From Bacteroidales bacterium (GTDB taxonomy: Bacteria; Bacteroidota; Bacteroidia; Bacteroidales; UBA10428), in assembly GCA_016928305.1 (NCBI GenBank), contig JAFGKY010000100.1:1-47363 (forward strand): a DNA stretch of 47,363 bases. Reading direction: 5' to 3'. Below the pieces are notes generated by a model. That model did no database searches, was not told the origin of the DNA, and saw nothing but the letters and a program-made list of their open reading frames with translations. Both the position numbers and the translations under genes were made by a program. This document shows, piece by piece, positions 36,326-45,953 of the stretch. How positions within the stretch are numbered: position 1 is the first letter of the stretch; each line of letters begins with the position of its first letter.

Positions 36326-37375
36326 TTATTTTTTGTCATCTTTGGGACAATTTCTCCACCTGTTGATTTCTTTTTTAATGTCAAGATTTGACATCAGAAT
36401 AGGATAATATTCTTCCAATGATTTTCCGCTATTGAGATATTCTGGTATATTTTCGTAAATGTAAAGACAAAAAATAAATCCAAGTTTATATTCATCTGCA
36501 ATCATTTTAAAAGTTTTTGCACTATCGTATTGATAATATTGGCCGACAAGGTATTTATCAATAGTCCGCACAAAACTTTCGTTTAGCAAACTTATTATAT
36601 CCGGGTAATTTCCTTTTAGTTTTTCTTGGGCACAATCGTTCAATTTTCCAAGATTTATTAATAAATCCTTGTGTTTGTCAATAATGGAACCAATCGGTGG
36701 ATGCAATGCTTCATGATAAAAGGCCCCTGGTCCAGGTTGTCCTTGACTTGGACCTTGTACTAAATACAATGTGTTATTTACTCTGTGATTAAAAGCTGTG
36801 AAATGGGACATCAAAGGACAAACCATAAAATGGATATTTGAAGAATATTCCAAGTAATAATCTTTGACAATTCTTGTAAATGAAATAATATCATCAATGG
36901 CTCTTTGTGCATAAGGCTGATATGAGTAATTTATACTGTCTATTTCTTTTTTATACTTATTCCATAAAATTTGAATATTGGCCTTTTTATAAAATTGACG
37001 ATATAACGTGTCCAGACCTATGAAATCATTTTTTAAATCAGGATTGCAGGTATCACAAATCCAATTAAAAGTTGGAGCCTTATCCAGGTTCAAAACATAG
37101 GCGCCACATTCATACCAGCTCAATTTTGTTCTTTTGATGTAATCTGTAATTTTCTGCTTGAAGTCATCATGAAGAATTGAATCGATAAATATTCTGGTTT
37201 CAACTCGTACAGTATCCATTTTCAACCAGTCATGGTCAAATCCACCAGCATTTAAAAAAGCATATGCTGTAAAAATCCTAATATCAGGTTCAAAACAATA
37301 AATTTGTTTATTATTCTGAGCCATATTTTTATTAGCAATCAGTCCGATAAGTAAGATTATAACATATTTTCTCAT
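36326..37375 (-). CDS. Secreted putative zinc-peptidase-like protein (HEALH motif), unknown family
   Basis: A signal peptide (MRKYVIILLIGLIANKNMAQ) precedes about 330 residues that I cannot place in a named family with confidence. GAFYHEALHPPIG places an HExxH motif at 221-225, typical of gluzincins. A later Glu could be the third ligand (LNESFVRTIDKYLVGQYYQY). Residues 175-215 (NIHFMVCPLMSHFTAFNHRV, LYLVQGPSQ) form a beta region before the helix, as in DUF4932-like peptidases. C107 and C110 (CDTC) may form a disulphide. It is a single-gene unit between sites H and I. Peptidase activity is an inference from the motif. Confidence 0.65.
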   Translation of the reverse strand: MRKYVIILLIGLIANKNMAQNNKQIYCFEPDIRIFTAYAFLNAGGFDHDWLKMDTVRVETRIFIDSILHDDFKQKITDYIKRTKLSWYECGAYVLNLDKAPTFNWICDTCNPDLKNDFIGLDTLYRQFYKKANIQILWNKYKKEIDSINYSYQPYAQRAIDDIISFTRIVKDYYLEYSSNIHFMVCPLMSHFTAFNHRVNNTLYLVQGPSQGQPGPGAFYHEALHPPIGSIIDKHKDLLINLGKLNDCAQEKLKGNYPDIISLLNESFVRTIDKYLVGQYYQYDSAKTFKMIADEYKLGFIFCLYIYENIPEYLNSGKSLEEYYPILMSNLDIKKEINRWRNCPKDDKK

Positions 37376-37417
37376 ACTATTGGTATTTTATGTGTTTCAC
37401 AGAAGCTTTCACTATTG

Positions 37418-37540
37418 TACCCGACGTTTTCATATATAGACAGTGGTGCTTACCTGCCTCAGGTTTGGCCGGTGCATTGGCCTGTGTAATGGCAGGCAGG
37501 AATCCAAGGCCGGCAATGAACTATATGCAGTGCTGGCAAC
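37418..37540 (-). repeat. attC-like palindromic site I
   Basis: The minus strand begins GTTGCCAGCACTGCATATAG and ends CTATATATGAAAACGTCGGG. Interior: CCTGCCTGCCATTACACAGG, related to sites A, C and G. It lies between the stop at 37549 and the start at 37375. Confidence 0.65.
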
Positions 37541-37548
37541 AGCTATTT

Positions 37549-38337
37549 TTAATATCCAGATTTTCTTCCTGTATGTTCCCTGAGCATTTTAAATCGTGAA
37601 AATCCCATTTCGGTAAATACATCAAGATCAAAATCTGTTAAACCATGCAATTTGCGTGGTTTAATTTTGTTTATACACCATTTTCTGTGTAAAATAAAAT
37701 AGTACCATAAGTAAAAATATCGGGACAAAATATTTGTAGTTGTTAATACCTTATTTCGTCTCGAAATGTATTCGTAGCATATTCTATTTGGACAGGAAAG
37801 AGAGCAACCAGCATTTCCGAACAGGGTAATTCGGTTTTTTTGTTCAATGCTTTTTAGCAATTCATGATTGCTGTTCAGGTTCATTGGTAATACAACAGTA
37901 TCATAAATACTAAGAGCATGATTAATTTCTTCAATAGTTTGAACTTCTTTTAAAAGGCTCGCTTCTAACTGGTAAAGAGGGTAATCTCTTTTTATCCAAC
38001 GTGCAAGATTATCGTTAGTAACAATTATTGAATTACCCCTATTATGATATTTATCAAGAATTATTCGATTTTTTTGGTATTCTTGTTCGGTTGCAAAATG
38101 GTTAGTAAATGGAATACGAATACTGATATTATTTTTTTTCAGAAACTCATAATCTTTATCAGAAATTTGTCTTACGGTGAAAGGTCTGCCGCTGTGCAAC
38201 GATGATGCTTCAACGAAACCAAAGACACTATCGATTTTTTGAAGTGGAATATTCGGGAAAAAGTCTTTAAGGAATTTTTCTATCGGTTGATTTGCTCTCT
38301 TGCCCCTGGCAGATATGGTGTATACAATTTTATTCAT
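37549..38337 (-). CDS. Possible U32-peptidase-like TIM-barrel protein with cysteine motif
   Basis: The 262-residue cytoplasmic protein is not securely recognised. Its middle has the alternating pattern of a TIM barrel: ISIRIPFTNHF, NSIIVTNDNLARWIKRDYP, YQLEASLLKEVQTIEEINHA, DTVVLPMNLN. RITLFGNAGCSLSCPNRICY then brings cysteines C178, C182 and C187. Peptidase U32 and UbiU/UbiV-like proteins have a similar strand plus Cys-rich loop that can bind an iron-sulphur cluster, so I suggest distant kinship. The C-terminus (RKLHGLTDFDLDVFTEMGFS) differs from both. It is a single-gene unit between sites I and J. Confidence 0.5.
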   Translation of the reverse strand: MNKIVYTISARGKRANQPIEKFLKDFFPNIPLQKIDSVFGFVEASSLHSGRPFTVRQISDKDYEFLKKNNISIRIPFTNHFATEQEYQKNRIILDKYHNRGNSIIVTNDNLARWIKRDYPLYQLEASLLKEVQTIEEINHALSIYDTVVLPMNLNSNHELLKSIEQKNRITLFGNAGCSLSCPNRICYEYISRRNKVLTTTNILSRYFYLWYYFILHRKWCINKIKPRKLHGLTDFDLDVFTEMGFSRFKMLREHTGRKSGY

Positions 38338-38354
38338 GTAGTTTTTAGTCTTGT

Positions 38355-38525
38355 TGTTAACATTTTTGCATATGTTTCTTTACCTGGTTCCCTTCCGATA
38401 AACCGGGATTCAGACGGGGAGTGCCCACTTGCATTGCCCGCCACCGTGTCGCGATCTATCGGGATTGGCCCTGCCTGTCATGCGCTTGCCTCTGCCCGGC
38501 AGGCAGGTATATGCGGTGTTAGTTG
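38355..38525 (-). repeat. attC-like palindromic site J
   Basis: The minus strand begins ACTAACACCGCATATACCTG (RYYYAAC-like TAAC) and ends ACATATGCAAAAATGTTAAC. It is long, about 170 bases. The interior has CCTGCCGGGCAGAGGCAAGC (as in H and K) plus an extra GC-rich stretch. Confidence 0.7.
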
Positions 38526-38540
38526 TTATTATACTAATTA

Positions 38541-39368
38541 TTATGGAATTGGTAATTTTATTATTCCATCCTCAACAGTAACATATAGACTTCCCTCATC
38601 AAATCCTTTACTACTGACAGCTAAACCAATTGAGGTCTTCAATGGTTTTGGAGAAAGATATTGAATTTTCCCATTAAAGTCAATTTTTATTACATTATCA
38701 AGTGTACTTGCATATAAATTGTTATTGTCATCAGTACACAAATAAAATATTTTCGTATTATCAATAATCACCTCAGGTTTTACAGCAGGATCATTTGAGT
38801 TTATTTCAAACTTGATTATTCTGTCTCCGTCTCTTGCATACAAATTCTCATCATTACTATCAATAATTATACTCGTAAGAACAAACGGACCTGTCGTATC
38901 ACTTTTATAAAAAATATCCTTTTCACCTGCAGGGCTGATTTTATAAATCGTACCACTAAAATCATCTGCCACATAAATGTTACAGTTTTTATCTATCTTC
39001 ACATCAATACATACTGCAAATCCATCTGCAATTGTTTTAATATTACCGTCAGGAGAGACTTTTAATAGTTTATCTCCTACTGTTATAAATATGTCATTGT
39101 TATTGTCGATAGTTATTCCAGGACCAATAAAACTTCCTTCAAGTACGGCTATAGCAGTAATTTTTCCATCCGGTGTAACTCTCGAAAGTGTGCCATTACC
39201 CGTATTTGGAGCAGTAATCATATACATGAATCCATTTTTATCAAAAGCAATACCATAGGGTCTGTTACCCGAAATTCTTAAAAAATAATCTGGTTCATCA
39301 GCACTAATAGATGCAAAGCTCAATATCGATAAAATAAAAAAGATAAAAAAATCTTTAAGTGATTTCAT
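38541..39368 (-). CDS. Secreted NHL/SMP-30-like beta-propeller protein
   Basis: A signal peptide (MKSLKDFFIFFILSILSFAS) is followed by about 250 residues of propeller repeats. Units include GIAFDKNGFMYMITAPN, GITIDNNNDIFITVGDKLL, DVKIDKNCNIYVADDFSGTI and LCTDDNNNLYASTLDNVI. This is the NHL/SGL pattern (xxDxxGxxYVxD). Such propellers bind ligands or proteins, and some are lactonases, but no catalytic residues stand out. It is separated from the next upstream gene, another propeller lipoprotein, by 205 bases without a clear repeat site, so the two may share a unit. Confidence 0.8.
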   Translation of the reverse strand: MKSLKDFFIFFILSILSFASISADEPDYFLRISGNRPYGIAFDKNGFMYMITAPNTGNGTLSRVTPDGKITAIAVLEGSFIGPGITIDNNNDIFITVGDKLLKVSPDGNIKTIADGFAVCIDVKIDKNCNIYVADDFSGTIYKISPAGEKDIFYKSDTTGPFVLTSIIIDSNDENLYARDGDRIIKFEINSNDPAVKPEVIIDNTKIFYLCTDDNNNLYASTLDNVIKIDFNGKIQYLSPKPLKTSIGLAVSSKGFDEGSLYVTVEDGIIKLPIP

Positions 39369-39573
39369 ATTTATATTTATATAAATGGTTTTAATATATT
39401 CAGATTCGTAAATTGCTTATTCCCTCCGGGGAATACACACTATATCATCCTTATATCACAATACTGTATCCCATGCGGGGAATGGTTAAGTTGCTTTCAT
39501 AAATATTCCTTTCTGTATAATTTCGACTCTTAATTTGCATTATTAGTCTTCAATTATTACTTGTCAGCAATGG

Positions 39574-40530
39574 TTAATTTTCAATTTCTAAAATAAAAAT
39601 GCTTGTCCCGTCAGAATCATCAGGATCCCCGCCATAGGATTCGAATGCGATTTTGCTCCCATCAAATGAAATAGAAGGTGCTCCGTCATATCCTTCATAA
39701 TTTGTCAATCTTTCAGGATTCCCTCCTTGAGTCGATATCTTGTATATATTGGCAAATTCCAGATCCGAATCGCAACTATAAATAATATACTTGCCATCAT
39801 TTGTAAAACAAGCATCCGTCTTATCTCCAGCACCAGATGTGATCTTAATTTTATTACTTCCATCAATACTCATTATCCATATATCCCATTGACTATTCTC
39901 ATATTTTTGAAATAAAATATAATCTCCTGCAGGTGACCAGTTTGGTTGTCGGCAGTCATCATCAGCATTTGTTAATGCTTGATAGGTTGTACTATGATCC
40001 AGTTTATATTTCATAATCACTCCCTGATTTTCAACATCAACAGGATGAGATTCAAAAACAATCCATGCTCCATCGGGAGAAAATGTGGGTTCGTATGCCA
40101 TATAATCTGACCTTTCTGTTATTTGCATCTCATCACCCGGTTTCCCGCCATCATTTATGATATAAATCTCATCATGCGGATCTCTTGAGGATGAAAATAC
40201 AATACTTTTATTCTGTGAATTCCAGCTTGAACCTGGAAGGTTAACATTAGCACTGCCATCCATAACCAAAGTATCTAATTTACCAGTCTTCAAATTTATA
40301 ATCATAATATCGGCCGGTCCCTTATTATATCCACTTCTATATTGTGTAAAGACAATTGCCCTCCCATCTGGGGAAAATGCCGGATTCTGCATGCTCCCAG
40401 ATACCGGAATATTTAATTTACTTGCGCTATCATGTCTCAGATAAGATTCAGGATCTTTTTCGTTACAGCCTGTTTGAAGAAAAAAAATTCCCAAAACTGT
40501 AAAATTGCATATCCAACTATTCTTTGTCAT
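39574..40530 (-). CDS. TolB-like PD40 beta-propeller lipoprotein
   Basis: The signal peptide ends in a lipobox (FTVLGIFFLQTGC, Cys 22). Residues about 40-315 contain several WD40-like PD40 blades: NPAFSPDGRAIVFTQYRSGY, SSWNSQNKSIVFSSSRDPHD, YEPTFSPDGAWIVFESHPVD, QPNWSPAGDYILFQKYENS and APSISFDGSKIAFESYGGD. This is the pattern of TolB-like propellers. Partners are unknown; the protein could be a periplasmic scaffold or a glycan-sensing factor. It lies immediately downstream of site K. Confidence 0.87.
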   Translation of the reverse strand: MTKNSWICNFTVLGIFFLQTGCNEKDPESYLRHDSASKLNIPVSGSMQNPAFSPDGRAIVFTQYRSGYNKGPADIMIINLKTGKLDTLVMDGSANVNLPGSSWNSQNKSIVFSSSRDPHDEIYIINDGGKPGDEMQITERSDYMAYEPTFSPDGAWIVFESHPVDVENQGVIMKYKLDHSTTYQALTNADDDCRQPNWSPAGDYILFQKYENSQWDIWIMSIDGSNKIKITSGAGDKTDACFTNDGKYIIYSCDSDLEFANIYKISTQGGNPERLTNYEGYDGAPSISFDGSKIAFESYGGDPDDSDGTSIFILEIEN

Positions 40531-40553
40531 AATATTATATTGTAATTAATTAT

Positions 40554-40640
40554 TGCCATTTTTTTACATATAGAAAGTCCTGGTACTCCGCGATTGACCC
40601 TGCCTGTGCCCGGCAGGTAGGTATATACGCTGTTATGCAT
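40554..40640 (-). repeat. attC-like palindromic site K
   Basis: The minus strand begins ATGCATAACAGCGTATATACC (GCATAAC fits RYYYAAC) and ends CTATATGTAAAAAAATGGC. Interior: CCTACCTGCCGGGCACAGGC, as in H and J. Confidence 0.7.
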
Positions 40641-40672
40641 TTGTACATCATATGCATTTAATTTTTGTTTTA

Positions 40673-41389
40673 TTATTTTGAGTTTTTCAGTAAACCCAAA
40701 CCAACTAACAAATACCAGATCAGCGTCGTAATCCCACCAATCATTGCAAAAATCATTGCTTCATAAAACAAAGTGTCAATAAAGGATGAAATAACTTCAA
40801 AAATCAATAAGAATGAACATCCAATCAGTCCAATTATACCAGTTGATTTTTTTAGAACTCTTCCAATAAGTATAACGATTGAAAACAATATTCCTGCAAT
40901 TTCTCCCATCAAAAATCCCGGAAATGTACCCGGAGTATGGCTTGCTCCTTTGGCAATAAGAGCTTCACCTGCAGCAAGCAAAATAGTTTTTTTCGCATCA
41001 GAGATTTCTTTGAAGTATTTTTCTGCAAGTTCAAGGCATGCAAATGTTGTATTGTCTGCCATAAAAATAACATATCCTACAAAACTTAAAATCAATGAAA
41101 AGGATGCAAATACTTTTAAATTATGTCGGTATAATCCGTAAAGTGAAAAAAACACTGGCAACATTAATGTAGAGGCTACAATATTAATAAGACCCATATA
41201 TCGCATGGCCATAAACCAATTTCGATTGTACAAATTAAAAAGTTGTTCTGTTGTAAGTTCAACTCGGGCACCATCAGGCAAAGCAGTAAGCAAAATCTCA
41301 GTTAACATAACCAAGACTGCTAAGAATACAGATACCGCTCCTATTTTATAAAAGAGCTTCCAGTGTATTTCGACATTATTATTATCCAT
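40673..41389 (-). CDS. Polytopic membrane protein, DUF4386-like
   Basis: The 238-residue protein has about six hydrophobic helices (FYKIGAVSVFLAVLVMLTEI, GLINIVASTLMLPVFFSLYG, FASFSLILSFVGYVIFMADN, GFLMGEIAGILFSIVILIG, GIIGLIGCSFLLIFEVISSF, AMIFAMIGGITTLIWYLLVG). The topology and the DUF4386-style ending suit that small integral-membrane family, which has no assigned biochemical role. Charged residues sit mainly in short loops. The gene is flanked on both sides by repeat sites K and L, so it is a clean single-gene unit. Confidence 0.65.
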   Translation of the reverse strand: MDNNNVEIHWKLFYKIGAVSVFLAVLVMLTEILLTALPDGARVELTTEQLFNLYNRNWFMAMRYMGLINIVASTLMLPVFFSLYGLYRHNLKVFASFSLILSFVGYVIFMADNTTFACLELAEKYFKEISDAKKTILLAAGEALIAKGASHTPGTFPGFLMGEIAGILFSIVILIGRVLKKSTGIIGLIGCSFLLIFEVISSFIDTLFYEAMIFAMIGGITTLIWYLLVGLGLLKNSK

Positions 41390-41439
41390 AATATAATTTT
41401 TAAATTAATACTATATTCACAGTAGTATTATTGCCTTTT

Positions 41440-41580
41440 TATGCATGACGCATATCGGTTGGCAATATGGCCAGTGGCTGTTTTCGAAGCGTGTTACTAT
41501 CCACCAAGGGAAAGCCTGATGCGGGCTTAAATACCTGAATTACCACTTTCCCAACCATTTGCTATATCGTTTGTTAGGCA
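41440..41580 (-). repeat. attC-like palindromic site L (second subtype)
   Basis: The minus strand begins TGCCTAACAAACGATATAGC (perfect GCCTAAC) and ends GGCCATATTGCCAACCGATA. It differs in interior sequence from sites A-K but resembles site O (TTTGCTATA, TGCGGGCT). Confidence 0.75.
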
Positions 41581-41608
41581 AAGTCTTCATTTTTTTCAAT
41601 AAAGTTGA

Positions 41609-42784
<1,176 letters not shown>

Positions 42785-42860
42785 TCAAATTAATCAAAGT
42801 ATTATAATGAATTTAAAATTATTATTTTATAATTAACATTAGATATGAAATTAAAATTTT

Positions 42861-42900
42861 GCCCAACGTTTTCGCAGTTATATTCGGCATTGTGCACAGG
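42861..42900 (-). repeat. Short attC-like site M
   Basis: The minus strand reads TGCACAATGCCGAATATAAC then TGCGAAAACGTTGGGC. The downstream box is a perfect GTTRRRY (GTTGGGC). It lacks the long interior and is about 40 bases, the most compact member. Confidence 0.6.
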
Positions 42901-42903
42901 GCA

Positions 42904-43713
42904 TTAAGTATTTAGTTTTGAACACCAAATAATTGCATTTTCAATTAAATCTTTGCATACTTTAGAACTCATTACTTCTGGATGCCCGCTTGTTAAAAAG
43001 ATTCTCCCATTTTTATACTGTGTTGTTATAATTAATACTTTTTCTCCTTTTAATGATTTTCCTAAATCAATTGCATTTGAATCATCTTCTTTAATAAGCA
43101 TAGGACCATGATCATATAGGTAATATATGGTATCTGGAAGGTTATTTGTGATCGGATGTACCTTATTTATTATTTTAATTCCACAGCTGAAATCCATATA
43201 AGTTGGAGCATAATCTTCAATAGGGCCATCAGCTGTACCTTTAAAGATGTTTAACATACCAGAATATGAAATAATGGTTCGTGGTTCTCCAGCCCAACCT
43301 CTCCATATATTGTTTTGTGCAGCTAAATATGCGCCACCACAGATACCAATATAACCTCCTCCTCTTGATACATAATTATTGATAATATTTAATCCTTCTT
43401 GCTCAAGATTCTGTTCATATAAATCCGGTCTACCACCAGGCATAATTAAAACAGAATATAAAATCAAATTGCCTTTAAGAATGGTATCTTTATTTATGAC
43501 GGTATATGGAAATCCTATTTCCTTAAGTATGTTTTCCGTATATATTTTACAATTAGGCCAAACAGCATCGTCAATATACAATGCTATTCTTATTGAATCA
43601 AAAGTAATTAATGATGAATCATATTGATTTCCTGAATCATCGTCACAACTTGTTAATCCAATTATAATACAAGTAACTATTGTAATGTAAGTTATTATAA
43701 TACGTTTTCTCAT
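42904..43713 (-). CDS. BPL_N-type amidotransferase-like lipoprotein
   Basis: From the ATG at 43713 the protein has 269 residues. It has a lipoprotein signal (IIITYITIVTCIIIGLTSC). The rest matches the BPL_N (biotin-protein-ligase N-terminal) class I glutamine-amidotransferase fold: IRIALYIDDAVWPNCKIYTE, LYSVLIMPGGRPDLY, and GGGYIGICGGAYLAAQN with a Cys in the nucleophile elbow. RIFLTSGHPEVMSSKVCKDL near the end carries the His. In this family the domain often lacks partner enzymes and its role is unknown. The upstream start at 43752 falls in repeat site N and is rejected. It lies between sites M and N. Confidence 0.82.
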   Translation of the reverse strand: MRKRIIITYITIVTCIIIGLTSCDDDSGNQYDSSLITFDSIRIALYIDDAVWPNCKIYTENILKEIGFPYTVINKDTILKGNLILYSVLIMPGGRPDLYEQNLEQEGLNIINNYVSRGGGYIGICGGAYLAAQNNIWRGWAGEPRTIISYSGMLNIFKGTADGPIEDYAPTYMDFSCGIKIINKVHPITNNLPDTIYYLYDHGPMLIKEDDSNAIDLGKSLKGEKVLIITTQYKNGRIFLTSGHPEVMSSKVCKDLIENAIIWCSKLNT

Positions 43714-43732
43714 AAACGAATTTTTTTGCCTT

Positions 43733-43870
43733 ATGCAAAACGTTTCTTGCATATGAAAAGTAGTGGTATTCTATGCTATGTTCTTATCCGCCGTTAGCTA
43801 TCTTTGCCCCAGGATACAAATTCTAACAACGCACAAACCAGCTATTTTTTTTATATGCGATGCTATGCTC
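43733..43870 (-). repeat. attC-like palindromic site N
   Basis: The minus strand begins AGCATAGCATCGCATATAAA and ends TCATATGCAAGAAACGTTTT. CGCATATAA and CATATGCAAG pair. The interior is less GC-rich and contains a second AACAACGCAC / CCGTTAGC text, as if two elements had merged. Confidence 0.6.
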
Positions 43871-43915
43871 AGTTTTAGTGTTTTTCAATCTTCATGCTGA
43901 AATGTTTTAGTCTGA

Positions 43916-44152
43916 TTTTTTCTATTACTTGATAAAATTATTGAAACTTCTAATGGTCTTGTTCAGGTTGATGATGAGATTATTAATAATGCTGTTGAAG
44001 AGATGCTGGCCATTTTTAGTAGTCCTCAGAAATATAATCAGATATCAGCCAATAATTATGAAATGAGTAAAAAATATTTTGGTTTTGACGTACAACGTGC
44101 ACATTTAAATGCTTCACTTGAATGGGAATGCTCAAATTCAGAATCGTTTTAA
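43916..44152 (+). pseudogene. Antisense stump of a GT4-type glycosyltransferase
   Basis: The plus strand is open for 78 codons without a start, after a TGA at 43913. It reads IIETSNGLVQVDDEIINNAV then EEMLAIFSSPQKYNQISANN, then YEMSKKYFGFDVQRAHLNAS. This resembles the C-terminal end of a GT4/GT1-family glycosyltransferase (E-G..V...E.I..AI..LL..P.KY..M..N......FS). The catalytic domains are missing. It is oriented opposite to all neighbouring genes, next to site N, so it is probably gene debris. Family assignment is by pattern, not alignment. Confidence 0.7.
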
Positions 44153-44189
44153 TTATTGTTTCAATTACTCTCATTATTTTATTTCTCAG

Positions 44190-45716
44190 CTATTTTATAA
44201 CTTTCGAGAATTGGTTATAAGATAAAACGATATCAAAAACAAAGTGTGTTACACTCTTGAAATTTTGATAATTGATAGTCTCCGGACTATCCTGAGGAGT
44301 ATGATTAAGGCTTCCTCCCGTCATTAAACAAATAGTCTGCAATCCATTGTAATAAAACGAAGCATGGTCAGATGAAATGGGATCCTCTTCAAAAATAAGA
44401 TCAATTGTTTGTGCCTCCTCAGAAGATAAATTAATAAGCCTCGGTTTTACCCGGGTAATTTCTTTATCTGATCCAAATATGTAGGTAAAATTCCCTTTTT
44501 TCTGCTGCCATGGATCTATAAAGCCAATACCATCAAGATTTATATTTATAGTATTACTATCAATTAAAATGGGTTTATGTTTCACAAAATATTCCGAACC
44601 TACTAAGTGTGCTTCTTCACCCGAAAAAGCAACAAATGCAATTGATTTTTCAGGAATATACCCGGATTGCACAATATCAGAAAAAACATCAGCGAGTTGA
44701 ATAACTGCTGCAGTACCAGATGCATTGTCGTTTGCCCCGGGATAAAATAATGTATCATTTAACTTTACGGCATCATAATGTGCTGTGATGATTGTACCTA
44801 CAGTATCATTTTTCCCCTTGATAATCCCAATAACATTTTGTGAATTAAAGATTTGTTGTTGTTTATTCATTATAAATGAAATACTCGTTCTGGCTCCACC
44901 TGCTGTTGAGACACCTTTTTCAAGCTGAACATTTATTTGCTCATTAAATTTTTTAGTATTTACACCCAAAAGTGAGTCCATGGCACTATGTCTGGCAAAT
45001 ATTCTCGGATAGGTTCCAATTAAACGGTTTATTGCGGCTATATCTTTACTTCGGTAGTAATACCAGTTGTTAGCATTACTTGCAAAGAAGTCAGGATATT
45101 TGTCAGAATTTATTTTAAATATTATTCCATTGGCACCTTTTTCCTGGGCAATCTCCTGCTTGAGGTAAATTTGTGAATAATCAATTGGTTTATTAAAATC
45201 AAAAGTGTCAATTAAATTGCCAATTGAATCAAAAGGTGAGTTGATTTCAACCACAACCCATTTACTATTTACATCAATGTTTTTATAATCAGAATAATCT
45301 TCCCCATTTAAACCAAATCCGGTGTATATTATATCAGCTTTTAAAGTATCAGGTAGAAAACAAAATTCCCATGTGAAAAAATCTGAAAAATAAATAAGAC
45401 TATTGTTTTGATTTTCAATAGTAAAACTAATTAATGTATCATAACTTAACGTGTAATTCTGGAAATAATTGTCAATTCCGCCAATACTGCCAGTTAATCC
45501 TGATTTTATAAACTGATCACGGATGTAACAAGCTGCATTTTTTTCTCCCTGGGTTGCAAATTTTCTCCCACCGTTTTGTTTATCGCAAAGGGTTTCTAAA
45601 TGTTTTTGAAGACTGTTTATTGTTATACTGTCTTTGAATCTTGAAAAATCCTGTGCTTTGCATAAATAGCAAAATACCGGGAATAAAAACATAATTGAAA
45701 TAATTGCTTTTTTCAT
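44190..45716 (-). CDS. M28-family zinc aminopeptidase, secreted
   Basis: From the ATG at 45716 the protein is 508 residues; the longer start at 45815 overlaps site O and would put a second hydrophobic stretch before the signal peptide. Signal: MKKAIISIMFLFPVFCYLC. Residues about 140-265 look like a PA-type insert (TGFGLNGEDYSDYKNID). The catalytic M28 domain follows: TIITAHYDAV (zinc His 313), FYPGANDNASGTAA (Asp 330), AFSGEEAHLVGSEYF (catalytic/zinc Glu 367/368), NINLDGIGF (Asp) and DHASFYYNG (His). It likely trims amino-terminal residues in the periplasm or outside. It is a unit upstream of the glycosyltransferase stump. Confidence 0.9.
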   Translation of the reverse strand: MKKAIISIMFLFPVFCYLCKAQDFSRFKDSITINSLQKHLETLCDKQNGGRKFATQGEKNAACYIRDQFIKSGLTGSIGGIDNYFQNYTLSYDTLISFTIENQNNSLIYFSDFFTWEFCFLPDTLKADIIYTGFGLNGEDYSDYKNIDVNSKWVVVEINSPFDSIGNLIDTFDFNKPIDYSQIYLKQEIAQEKGANGIIFKINSDKYPDFFASNANNWYYYRSKDIAAINRLIGTYPRIFARHSAMDSLLGVNTKKFNEQINVQLEKGVSTAGGARTSISFIMNKQQQIFNSQNVIGIIKGKNDTVGTIITAHYDAVKLNDTLFYPGANDNASGTAAVIQLADVFSDIVQSGYIPEKSIAFVAFSGEEAHLVGSEYFVKHKPILIDSNTININLDGIGFIDPWQQKKGNFTYIFGSDKEITRVKPRLINLSSEEAQTIDLIFEEDPISSDHASFYYNGLQTICLMTGGSLNHTPQDSPETINYQNFKSVTHFVFDIVLSYNQFSKVIK

Positions 45717-45770
45717 CCTATAAATTCTAATATGCAATAATAATAAACAATCCAAGATGAAAATAAAAAT

Positions 45771-45945
45771 AATGCATAACGGTTGACAATATGGCATGTG
45801 GCACCTGAGTGCCATTGAGTAGGCCAGCTTTTCGGCAGACAGGGCTTTCAGAGTGGGTTCCTATCAACCGGGGAATAAGTTTGCTGCGGGCTACAACGCC
45901 TAAACCTACTAATTTCACCGTCATTTGCTATAGGCGGTGTAATTA
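45771..45945 (-). repeat. attC-like palindromic site O (second subtype)
   Basis: The minus strand begins AATTACACCGCCTATAGCAA and ends ATGCCATATTGTCAACCGTT. The interior matches site L in several blocks (GGTTGATAGGAACC-type, AGCCCGCAGCA). It starts about 9 bases after the stop at 45954. Confidence 0.7.
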
Positions 45946-45953
45946 TTTAATAT

